Part shown: one piece after another, positions 54,597 through 64,000 of the stretch
How positions within the stretch are numbered: position 1 is the stretch's first letter
How the letters are laid out: each line of letters opens with the position of its first letter
NCBI GenBank assembly: GCA_011634665.1
Contig: WAEK01000019.1
Span: 965,867 to 1,029,866, forward strand
Direction: 5' to 3'
DNA from: Mortierella sp. BCC40632
Lineage: Eukaryota; Mortierellomycota; Mortierellomycetes; Mortierellales; Mortierellaceae
DNA: 64,000 bases
Made by a program: the position numbers and the translations under genes
The notes under the pieces: generated by a model
The model's database searches: none
Told to the model about the DNA's origin: nothing
What the model saw: only the letters and a program-made list of their open reading frames with translations

Positions 54597-57309
54597 GCGT
54601 AACTTGAGGCATCAACGCCGACGATTGTTTTTAGTGTGGGGTCGAAGATCCGGCGTGAGGGAGCAATGGCAATTAGCGTTTTGATTTTCTTAAAGGAGTG
54701 TTCCTCGTTCCTTCCCCAGCGGAAAGGCTTGTCCTGTCCTAGGAGGTCTGTGAGGGGGCGGACCACGTCGGCAAATTTATCGACAGCTTGTTGGCAGAAC
54801 TGTGCAAGGCCGATAAACTGCTGGACATCCTTCCGCTTGGTGGGGCGAGGCCATTCTTGGATAGACTTGATGTGCGCGGCGCTGATCTGTACTCCATCCT
54901 TTGTGACAACATGACCGAGAAACTCTGTCTCTTGTTTCATGAAAGAACACTTGCTCAACTTGACATACAATTTATTTTCACGGCACAAGGTTAAGACCTC
55001 TCGGAAATGTTGTAATTGGTCATCTCTTGTCTCAGAATAGATCAACACGTCATCCAGGTACGAGATGGTCGTCTTGTCGAGAACAGGATAGAGAGCCTTG
55101 CGCATCATTGCTGAGAACGAGGCAGGGGCATTGGTTAGGCCAAATGGTACAACGTTCCATTCGAAGTGACCCTATCTACAGCGGAACGCGGTCTTGTGTG
55201 TGTGAGGCTCAAAAGATGCGTTGTTGATGGTAACCGGAGAGGAGGTCAAGTTTGGTGAAGTATTTGGCTCCTTGGAGACGATCAATGAGCTCGTCAATCC
55301 TTGGGAGAGGATGTCTGTTCTTCTTTTGTGATATCGTTTAACCCTCGGTAATCCACGCACATACGCAGTGTGCCGTCTTTTTCTTGACGAACAGAACAGG
55401 CGCTCCATATGGAGAAGTGCTTGGTTTGATGAAGCCTTTTTCGAGGAGCTCGTCTAACTGTTTGCGTAGTTCATCAAGTTCGGCGATAGAGAGTCGAATG
55501 ACTGGGCGCACAGGGGGATTTGCCATCGGATCGGTTTCGATTTCCATGGCGTCACCCCGATCGGGTGGAAGTCCCGAAGGTAGTGTCTCGGGAAAGACAT
55601 CAGGAAATTCATTCTGGATGATAGACGCAATTTCGGGATCAATGTCTTGCAGCCTGCTTGGCTCAACAACAGGTCGGAGGTGGACGGCGAAGGTCTCGCT
55701 CCCGGGAAGGGATGAGAGGGCGCAAAACTTGATGGCATTAACACGGTTACTCTGCGGTGGTTTGGTTACAGGGCTCTTTTCCTTAGGGGGTTCCAGGTTA
55801 TGGTTGCAAATCCAGCGTGTAAATTGGCCGTTGTATACAAACTTAACCTCATTAGTTCGCCAGTTAATGGTTGGGTTGATGAGAGCCAACCATGGTTTAC
55901 CCAAGATAAGGTCATAATGTTGCAGTGGGTATAGAATCGAGTCGACGAGGCTAGAGTGTTTTTTATGCGACAGGGTAACCGTTGCCTTGTGTTCGGTGAT
56001 TGAGACAGAACCGTTAGGGAGAATGATCGGGATTGGGGCGCATGACTCGAGGGGAAGAGAATGGAGTTTTTGGAAGGAGTTGCTCAACACATTCCCTTCG
56101 GCTCCTCCATCGATGAGAATGCGTGCGGTAATGCCATTAACCTTGCCGAGGAGAGTGAGGAGGGTGTTTCCCGACTCATCAGAGGCAGCAGATTGTAGGC
56201 GGACAGCGCGCTTGGCCAGCGCAGGCTCTAGGGACGCGAGAGGTTCTAGTGGGTCCAGGGCCACTAGTTCGTGCGATCTAGGCAAGGAGAGGGTGTCGAG
56301 GGGAGGAGGGGTAGGGTCGGGGGGAGGGCAGTCAGATTCTTCGTGTAAAATGCCAGCATGAGATTTTTTCACATGAGGAGTGGGCGCGGTCTGATCGAGG
56401 GAAACTTTAATTTCATTTAAGGTTCTACTTAACTCTAGACTTGGCTCACTCCCCTTGTCCAGAGGGCAAGAGGAGGGGGCTTCAGCAATCAGGACCTGGA
56501 CTACTCCTGATTGCTGGGGACTTTTCCCGACTCGGAAGAAGGGAGGTCCTCGCTGATCGTGACATTGTTCAATTGTCGTCCTCCATTCCGGCTTCGACAT
56601 TCGTTTGCCTTGTGACCATCACGACGGCACTTGAAGCAAGCTCCTCGTTCCATCAGCTTGCGGCGCTCCTCGTTGGTGAGCTTGGGCAACTGGCTCGACC
56701 TGTTCTCGTAAGTTTGGACACGGCGACGGAGAGCATTGAGTTCGACGCGGAGGTTGTCAACCTCCATGGCCATTGGGTCCTTGGCTTCGATTGCTGTCAT
56801 ATTCCCCGTTGAAGGGCGTAGGGGATTACCAGCAGTGGAAACCCCATCCGGGAAAAAGGATGGAATGGATGATGGTGGCCTGGAAGATTGCTTCGTCGAG
56901 GTTGGAGGGCTGCCGGAGTCGTACCTGTGTGCTTGTGGTAGGGTCCAGTCCATTTAGAAAGGAGAAGAAGGGCCGTCTCCTCGTCGAGTTTGGGGATCAG
57001 ACGTTTATAGCGTCGGAACTCGTTGCTGTAGGCTGCGACAGACATCTTCCCTTGGCGGATAGTTGAGATCTTCCTTCGGGCTGCGTGAACGGCGTCAGGC
57101 GGGGGTGAACCGGGACACGAACGCCGTACGGAAGTCGACCCAGTCCGTGGATGGGGTGAGGCCGGATGTTCTCCACCAAGAGCGGGCGTCCTCAGTGAGG
57201 GCCAGGACGATGTAAGGTACCCAATGAGAAGGGTCCAGTTGGACAATGGTGTAGTATTCCTCATAGCTGTCGAGGAAATTGAGGCAGCCTTCAGCATCGA
57301 TGGTACCCT
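54597..57309 (-). pseudogene. Gypsy element E4: gag, protease and RT
   Basis: Minus strand, from 57309: gag core (CLNFLDSYEEYYTIVQLDPS, EDARSWWRTSGL, YSNEFRRYKRLIPKLDEE), a coiled MEVDNLRVELNALRRRVQ and a zinc knuckle CFKCRRDGHKANEC (about 56655-56615). Retropepsin GITARILIDGGAEGNVLSNS lies near 56115, with YDLILGKPWLALINPTINWR. The pre-RT VFPETLPSGLPPDRGDA, RT fingers and the YLDDVLIYSETRDDQ box follow at 55060-55020, then FLGHVVTKDGVQ. It ends at GVDASSYAV, the start of RNase H, cut at 54597 by an LTR. Several frameshifts. The 5' end is cut at 57309 by E5. Confidence 0.88.
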
Positions 57310-57577
57310 TGTGTAACAAGGCAAGAGGAATAGGGAAGGAGAAGAACAAGGACAGGGACTAGGACAAAGGCTAGGGACAAGAAGTGAGTTACTAACTGAC
57401 GTTTATTGAGAAAGAAAGAGAGGAAATAAATACTAGAGAAGATATGTAGAAAAAGGGGTGAACCCTTTCCATGGAGCGCGGCAATGGGGAAGAAAATTCG
57501 TGTCCGTCCGTACAGATCGAAACATTCCAGCAAGGACATTCTCAAAGAGACGCACCAAGGTAGCATACTCTTTGACA
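57310..57577 (-). repeat. 3' LTR of E5
   Basis: 268 bp. Element orientation TGTCAAAGAGTATGC...CCTTGTTACACA, preceded by AAGAGGGGAG (polypurine tract). Inserted into the gag of E4. Same family as 25663-25921. Confidence 0.88.
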
Positions 57578-59543
57578 CTCCCCTCTTAAAAAGAGGTCCT
57601 TCTCCTTGAGAGTATCTCGGTAATCTTGAATAACATCCTGTGCGTTCTCGAGGTCTTCGAGCGTCTGCCAAGTGTCTATCTTTTACCGGGAAACCAACCC
57701 ATTTGACTAGGAATTTAATTAGACCTTCCTTTGTCTTCTTGTGCTTGACGATTCGCTCCACCTCATAGGGCTGTTCATAGTACTCATCGCTATCGTCAAT
57801 GAGAGGTTCCTTGTCAGGCCTCAGCTCTTCATTATCCGCAAAACTCGTCACTCCTACGAGTAGTAGCCCTGAGCTTGGAGACGTGGAACACAGGATGCAG
57901 TCGACTTCTAGGAGGTAACTGCAACTTGTAGTTCAAGGGACTTGGTTGAGCAATAATTTTGTAAGGTCCTAGGAATGGTCTCCTCAGTTTGTTGACCTTC
58001 TTTGTCGCATTTTCCGTGGCGGTTTTGATATCGGTTGCGTCGATATAGACAAGATCGTCTATTTCAAATATGGCCTCGCGTCTGTGGGCATCGTACTGGT
58101 CAGAGTACTTTTTGTGACTGTCTTGGATAGCGTCATAAACAATTCGGAATCTCGCTTGGTGTTTCTCCATCTCTTCTTTCACATTAGGTTGTTTGACCAC
58201 ATGAGCTTTTTCCGTCAAGAGTGTCGCTGGTGTTAACGGTACGTGTCCATACATCACTTCGAATGGGCTAAGTCCTGTAGCGGATGACTTGGCAGAATTA
58301 TGCGCAGACTCGGCATGGATGAGGAATTCGTCCCAATCATCGTGAGCCTCATTCGTGTATAAGCGCAGATACTGTTCCAAGGACTGGATGATTCGCTCTG
58401 CTTGTCCGTTTGATTGTTGATGTCTAGCGGTTGACATGTCTAGACTCGTTCCAAGATGCTCGAAAAGGCTCTTCCAGAATGTACTGGTGAATCTGGTGTC
58501 TCGGTCCGACACGATTGACTTGGGAACTCCATAATGTCGGAACACTTGCTGGAAAAATATGTTGGCAACATCCTTGGCGGTGCAACTGGTTTTTGTGGCG
58601 ACAAACACAGCGGCTTTACTAAACCTGTCCACAAATACTACTATTGCATCATGTCCTGCTTTCGTTTTAGGTAGATGTGTCACCAGGTCCATTGCAATGT
58701 GCGTCCAAGGTTTCTCTGGAATGGGTAATGGCTGCAATAGCCCCAGTTCTTTTGTCGTTCTGTGCTTGCTAAGTCGACACTCGTGGCACGAGCTAACATA
58801 ATTTTTGACGGATTGCCACATGCCCGGCCAATAGTATCCTTCAGATAGCCGGACGTATGTCTTGTCAACACCAAGGTGTCCTGCTAACGACGAGTCATGG
58901 ATTTCCTTCATGATCGTAGACTTTTTCCTCTGGTAGGTTGGGTACACATAATCGCATGTCTTTCTTAAGGTAGAGGAGGTTGTCATGGAGCGTGAACTCG
59001 TACGGGTTATTTTTCCTTGAACTGCTCTAACTCGTTTCAACCAATCGCCAAAATCTTCATCCTCCTCGTAGGCCTCTCTGCAAGCTTCCAAGATTGTGGA
59101 TCCGATTACTGGTTTTGACTCCATACTGGCTGCATCTTGGTAGTCCGGCCTTCTTGAACGAGCATCAGGTACAACATTGAGTGGTCTTTTTTTTGTATCG
59201 TATCACAAAATTATACTCTGCTAGTTTTTCCATCCAGCGAATTTGGCGAGGACTGAGCGTGTTCTTTGTATCCAGATATTTTAGTGATTCATGATCGGTG
59301 AAAACAATAAAGGGCTCGGCTGTCGAATGCAGATATACTCGCCATTTTTGGAGTGCATGGACGGCGGCAAGTTGTTCTTTTTCATGGATTGGGTAATTAA
59401 TCTCTGCAGCGGACAGTTTCCTTGATTCGAACGCGACTGGTCGACCGTTCTGCATTAACGCTGCACCAATAGCATATTTCGAGGAGTCGACATGGACTTC
59501 AACAGGGAGTTCGGGATTGAAGACAGCCAGGACTGGGGCGTTC
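57578..59543 (-). pseudogene. Gypsy element E5: RNase H, integrase and chromodomain
   Basis: From 59543 on the minus strand: RNase H start (VEVHVDSSKYAIGAALMQNG, AAEINYPIHEKEQLAAVHAL, FIVFTDHESLKYLDTKN). The integrase frame 59124-57832 has the HHCC finger (HLGVDKTYVRLSEGYYW, CHECRLSKH), MDLVTHLPK, VSDRDTRFTSTFW and NGQAERIIQSLEQY. The chromodomain (IKFLVKWVGFPVKD) loses frame at about 57673 by one base, where TWQTLED is expected. Another break lies near 57845. RT and the 5' part are missing because E6's LTR starts at 59544. Confidence 0.9.
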
Positions 59544-59879
59544 TGTCAAGGACAGACAAGGCAGATTTTTCTATAGGGCAAGGATAATATGTATTGCAGA
59601 CTGAAGTTCGATGCTATGTCTATCTAAGGGCTATTTATGTGTTTCTATCTAGGGGCAGGAGCCCAGAGAACTGGGGACCCAGGCCAGTCGGTGTGTAGGA
59701 TTCTAGGCGGCGCGTCGGAGGAGGGACAAGAGGTGACTGCTGAGTGGCGCGGAGCGCGCACTCAGTATTTTTGGGACGGAGCTCATCAGAGCTCCGTCTC
59801 AATCTATTCTTTTCCTCATTCCTCATTCCTTTAGGAATGAGGATCCTATAGACAGGTTCATTCGCCTAGGTACGTGACA
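59544..59879 (-). repeat. 3' LTR of E6
   Basis: 336 bp. Element orientation TGTCACGTACCTAGG...GTCCTTGACA, preceded by AAGAGAGGGGAA. Unrelated to the other LTRs in the window. Its partner would lie beyond 64000. Confidence 0.82.
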
Positions 59880-62710
59880 TTCCCCTCTCTTAGGCGCGGC
59901 CTCCAGGCGCGACAATGGGTCCGCGAGGCTTTCCGGGGTACCTTGCATGGAAGTCTTGAATTAAATCGGGACAATGCTGTACATGGTCAATCGGTTCCCA
60001 CGTTTGTTCATCATGGCCTAACCATTTGACCAGATATTGCAAACGGCCATAGCGACGCCTTGAATCTAGGATGATCTCGACCTCATATTCGGTTTCGCCA
60101 TCAATCTCCACGGGCGGAGGTGGGGGCGCTCTCCTGTCTTGTAGATCATTCTCCACATGGGGCTCTAACAAAGAGACATGGAACACAGGATGGAGACGCG
60201 ACATCTCTCGTGGCAGCTCTAATCTGAATGATCGCGAGCCTACCGCTTCAAGGATCTTGAATGGTCCTAGCCGGACGTTGTCCAACTTGGGTGAGGGCCT
60301 CTTGGTACGAATATTGGTACGTAAGAGCCAAACCTTGTCACCTTGTTCATAATGGGGCTGTTCTTGATTGCGACTATTGACACTACGTTCATGGGCCTCG
60401 CGGGCGTACCCAATATGGAACTTTAGGTCCTCTTGAAGCTCCTTGAGATTCTGGAGTCGTTCTTCTGCTCTAGGATTACTTGCGGCGACTCGCGGGATGT
60501 TGACGCTGAAGCGGGGATGATATCCTTGGTATGCATAGAATGGGGTCATGTTGATTGATGAATGTAAGGTGTTGTTATAACAAAACTCTGCCCAATATAA
60601 TAGTTCTGACCAGTTGTCTTGCTGATAGTTCAGGAAGCACCGTAGATACTGCTCCAAGGTGGAATTGGTCCTTTCTGCTTGACCATTCGTCTGTTGTCGA
60701 TAGGATGTGGTCATGTTTTGCTGGACACGAAGGGCGTCCAAGAATTGTCGGGAATATTCAGCAGTGAATACTGATCCGCGGTCGGTCATGATTTCGTCTG
60801 GCAGGCCATACTTGGACACGATATGTTGTAAGAAAAGAGTGGCGGGCCCTCAGCACCCACGGTACCTTTCGTGGGGATGAAGCGCGCCATCTTGGTAAAA
60901 GCGGTCTACAATAACCAGGATTGCGTCAAAGTCCTCAGAGCTTGGCAGCTGGGTGATGAAGTCCATGGATAACGAGGACCACGGGAGCTCAGGTACTGGG
61001 ACAGGTGCATAGAGACCATACGGTTTATGCTTGGATGATTTGTTCCTTTGACAGGTGTCACACGAACTGATGAAGCGCTTCACAAACATTCTCATAGAGG
61101 GGCCATGAATATGAACGGCTAACCAGCTCATGGGTCTTGTGGATTCCAAAGTGACCTGACATGGGATCATCATGACAATGGGATAAAATATCCTTCTTGA
61201 TCGAGTCGTCGTCAGGGATTGCGATACGACCTTTGTAGTACAACAATCCATCCATCACAACAAAGTCTTCTTCCACAGTTGGATCTTGTTCCAAAGCTTG
61301 GATGATATCTCGGGTTTCTTCATCTTCAAGATAGGCAGCCTTGATACGGTCTGTCAGGTCCAGCACCGGAGGCTCTTGATTCATTGGATTCTGGATTTCA
61401 TCTTCATCTTCAACGGGTTCTTGCAACACTTCATCAATTATTTCTGCGATTGTGGCGTGCTCTGGATTCGCGAGGACATACTCCATTCTTGGCAAGATTG
61501 CTTCATGAACTCGACTCTCCCCCTCCTCAGAGGGGGTACCTGCGGGACAAGGCGTCAGCAGCACCATTCAGCACTCCAGGACGGTATACAACTCGAACAT
61601 TGAACTTGGAAAGACGCTCGGCATATCGGACTTGACGATCACTGAGAGATCTTTTTTCCGAAAAATACTCCAGATTCTTATGATCAGTGAGGATAGTGGC
61701 AGGAAAGTCTGAGTAGGCAAAGTAATGGCGGAATTGTTCCAGTCCTTCGATAGCGGCCAAAAGCTCTGTGTCGTGGACATGGTAGTTCTTCTCAGGGCCG
61801 GAAAGGGAGCGCGAATAATATCCGATGGGGCGGAGGTTGCCATTCTCGTCTGGCTGGCTACACACAACGCCCACAGCTTTCTTAGATGCGTCTGGTTCAA
61901 GATAACACGGTTTCTCTGGATCGAAGTGGCGTAGTATCGGCTTGGAGGCAAATCTCTGGCGAAGGTCGTCAAAGGCATCTTGGGCGGCCTTGTCCCAAAA
62001 TGAAGGATACGTTTTTCCTTAGGAGTCTTGTCATGGGGAGATACCACATCAGAAAAGCTGTCGATAAACTTCCGATAGAAGTTGGTGAAGCCTAAGAACA
62101 CTTGGATATCATGGGCCGAGATAGGGGTTGGCCAAGAGAGGATGGCCTCAACTTTAGCAGGGTCCATGGATATTCCCTCAGGAGATATCACATAACCCAA
62201 GAACTCGACTGTGGATACATGGAACTCGCATTTCTCAGGAGCTACTTGGAGGTCGGCTTTCATGAGGAGTTCAAGGACTCGGCGTACATGGCGCTCATGA
62301 GATTCTCTATCCGAAGAGTAGATCAAAATATCGTCGATGTAGATCACTACAAACTCATCTAGGCATTCTCGTAATACATCATTCAGGAAGGCTTGAAAGG
62401 TTGCTGGAGCGTTTGTCAATCCAAACGGCATCACCATGTATTCGAAGTGACCATAACGAGTACGAAAGGCGGTCTTCCATTCTTCGCCTGCTGCGACTCG
62501 GATCAAATTATATATGCTCCTTTGAGATCCAGCTTGGTGAAGACTTTAGCTGTTCGAAGTCGGTCTAGGGTCTCGGAAATCAATGGCAAGGGACAGCGGT
62601 TTTGATCGTTATTTTGTTGAGTGCTCGATAGTCGACACATAAACGCAAGGACTTGCCATCCTTCTTAGGAGTAAACAGGACAGGGGCACCTGCTGGTGAT
62701 TCGGAACGCC
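59880..62710 (-). pseudogene. Gypsy element E6: RT, RNase H, integrase, chromodomain
   Basis: RT from about 62700 ([84 protein letters not shown]). RNase H includes DTELLAAIEGLEQFRHYFAY and TDHKNLEYFSEKRSL. Integrase has CDTCQRNKSSKHKPYG, MDFITQLPSSEDFDAI and, in the frame 60819-59890, IMTDRGSVFTAEYSRQFLD and TNGQAERTNSTLEQYLR. A chromodomain (EVEIILDSRRRYGRLQYLVK, DEQTWEPIDHVQHCPDLIQD) closes it. Frame breaks occur near 61990, 61160 and 60850. A different family from E1-E5. Confidence 0.9.
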
Positions 62711-64000
62711 GAATAAATCCTTTTTTTCAAATTGTCGTCAAAGGTACTCTTTAAGCGCGTCAAGTTCTTTTTGTGACAAAGGTGTATAAGGGACCGAAGG
62801 GGATCTTGGCATTGGGTTCAAGAGGGATAGAATGGTCGCAGGGGGCGATGCGGAGGCAAGGATCCCGCTTCACGATCCTTAAACAATGGGATAAATTCTT
62901 TGTAATTATCTGGCAGGAAAGATAATGGATCAACAGGGTGTTCTGGGGCACTGATCTCGGACAGTGACAAGATACTAGACTGGGAAGCAAGGTCATTTTG
63001 CTCAGGGGCTAGGATATCGTCCAAGTACATTTGGCAAAGATAATACTGGTCAATACTGGGATTGGGGTTATCAACCTCAAGACAAGATACAAGATTATTT
63101 TCTAGGGAGCTAGGCAAGGAGACTGGACACTGTTCAAAACAGTTTTTATTACAATGATCATCACGGAAGGAGACTATGTGCTCTTTCCAGTTGATTGAGG
63201 GGTTGTGCTTTTTCAGCCAGTCAACGCCTAAGACAACAGGTTGTCTCTGGAGCTTCGTGACATGAAGGGAGATGGTTTCATGATGACTTCCGATAGACAT
63301 CGGTAGCTGAATAAACTCGGTGACGGGGCCATGGGTGCTGGTGTTCCCATCGGCCATGTTTAGGAGAATCTTCTGTTCAAGGGGCTGGGTGGTGATGGAG
63401 CGAGATTGGACAAAGGGAAGCGTCCACAAAGGAAGCCTGAGCACCGGAATCGATCAGCGCCTTGACATAAAGTGGGGCGTCTCGGTCGGAAAGGGTGATG
63501 GCAATGGGGACAAGGAGACAGACTCGGGGGTTTGGGAGGTTGGGCGGCGAACATTTGGCCTAGGATCCAGTCTGTCTTTGGATCTAGGCCGACTCGTTTC
63601 CCTGGTCGTCACGTCGGTAGACACAGAGGCAATACGAACCCTCTTGGCTGGGCATTCTTGAGCGATATGTCCTGGCTTGCCACAGTAGAGGCAGAGACCA
63701 TTGTCTCTTCGGTAGCGTTTATCCTCATCACTGAGCTTTCGGGTCTTCATTGAATCAATGTCCATTGCCATTGGGTTTGGCAAGGAGGCAGCTTGAGATG
63801 GCTTCAAGGTAAGGGCAGGTCTTTTCATGGGTAAGTTGGTTTGCGCTTTGTTAGGGAAGCGGGACAGGTTAGCATAAACCGTCGATGCCTTGGTCTGTAC
63901 ATCCTTGAGTCTTCGGAGTGTATCCCAATAAGGACACATAGCGGCCTTGACTTCGCGGGAAAGACCCATCTTGAATGCAGAGGTGAGGGCTGGCTCGCCC
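62711..64000 (-). pseudogene. Gypsy element E6: gag end and protease (runs off the window)
   Basis: The gag C-terminus on the minus strand from the window edge includes KMGLSREVKAAMCPYWDTL and a zinc knuckle CLYCGKPGHIAQEC (about 63690-63650). Protease follows with VKALIDSGAQASFVDAS (Asp-Ser-Gly, about 63470-63420). After a one-base frame change it continues through VVLGVDWLKKHNPSINWK to DNYKEFIPLFKDREAGSLPP, where another frame change precedes RT. Confidence 0.85.

Noticed and set aside
1..64000. CRISPR arrays, tRNA or rRNA genes, operons
   Set aside because: Nothing with spacer regularity or a tRNA/rRNA core was seen, and the gene structures are eukaryotic.

Overview
The window looks like nuclear DNA of a filamentous, probably early-diverging fungus. 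Mucoromycota/Mortierellomycota is my inference; nothing in the sequence proves it. The supports are fungal-type multi-intron genes (Atg22 family, Dug3-type amidotransferase, kinesin), pyrimidine-rich 5' regions, very many mono- and dinucleotide tracts, chromodomain Ty3/Gypsy elements and a DIRS-like tyrosine recombinase relic. Exon structures were built by hand from GT/AG sites and reading-frame continuity, and they close exactly in three of the four genes.

Layout. (1) 1-18900 is a gene island: an Atg22-family vacuolar transporter (+), a Dug3-type class II glutamine amidotransferase (-), a very large kinesin-6-like protein with a degenerate ATP site (-), and a thioredoxin-like protein with a CDPC motif (+). 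(2) 18900-21600 is a transition holding a 48-bp inverted repeat and a tyrosine-recombinase relic. (3) 21600-64000 is a dense nest of mobile elements, resolved mostly by target-site duplications (TSDs).

The nest holds three copies (A 21630-24810, B 30317-37701, C 48348-51492) of a roughly 3.1-kb element with 371-375-bp LTRs. It has no recognisable gag or pol. It carries a long ORF on the strand opposite to the LTRs, and copies A and B have 4-bp TSDs. Copy B is split by a 4185-bp Helitron-like insertion (TC start, A|T target, 3' hairpin) that seems to carry gene fragments. There are also hAT-type MITEs made of simple-sequence arrays with perfect 8-bp TSDs, a BED-finger hAT transposase relic whose presumed element has the same terminal sequence, a nearly intact Tc1 element, and at least eight Ty3/Gypsy elements or fragments, one with LTRs of only 69-70 bp and a perfect 5-bp TSD.

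The host genes do not form a pathway. In the accessory part the genes act as element machinery: gag, protease, RT, RNase H, integrase and chromodomain for the Gypsy elements, DDE transposases for Tc1 and hAT. The LTR elements with the opposite-strand ORF, the MITEs and the Helitron-like insert would need functions supplied in trans. I saw no tRNA, rRNA or CRISPR array.
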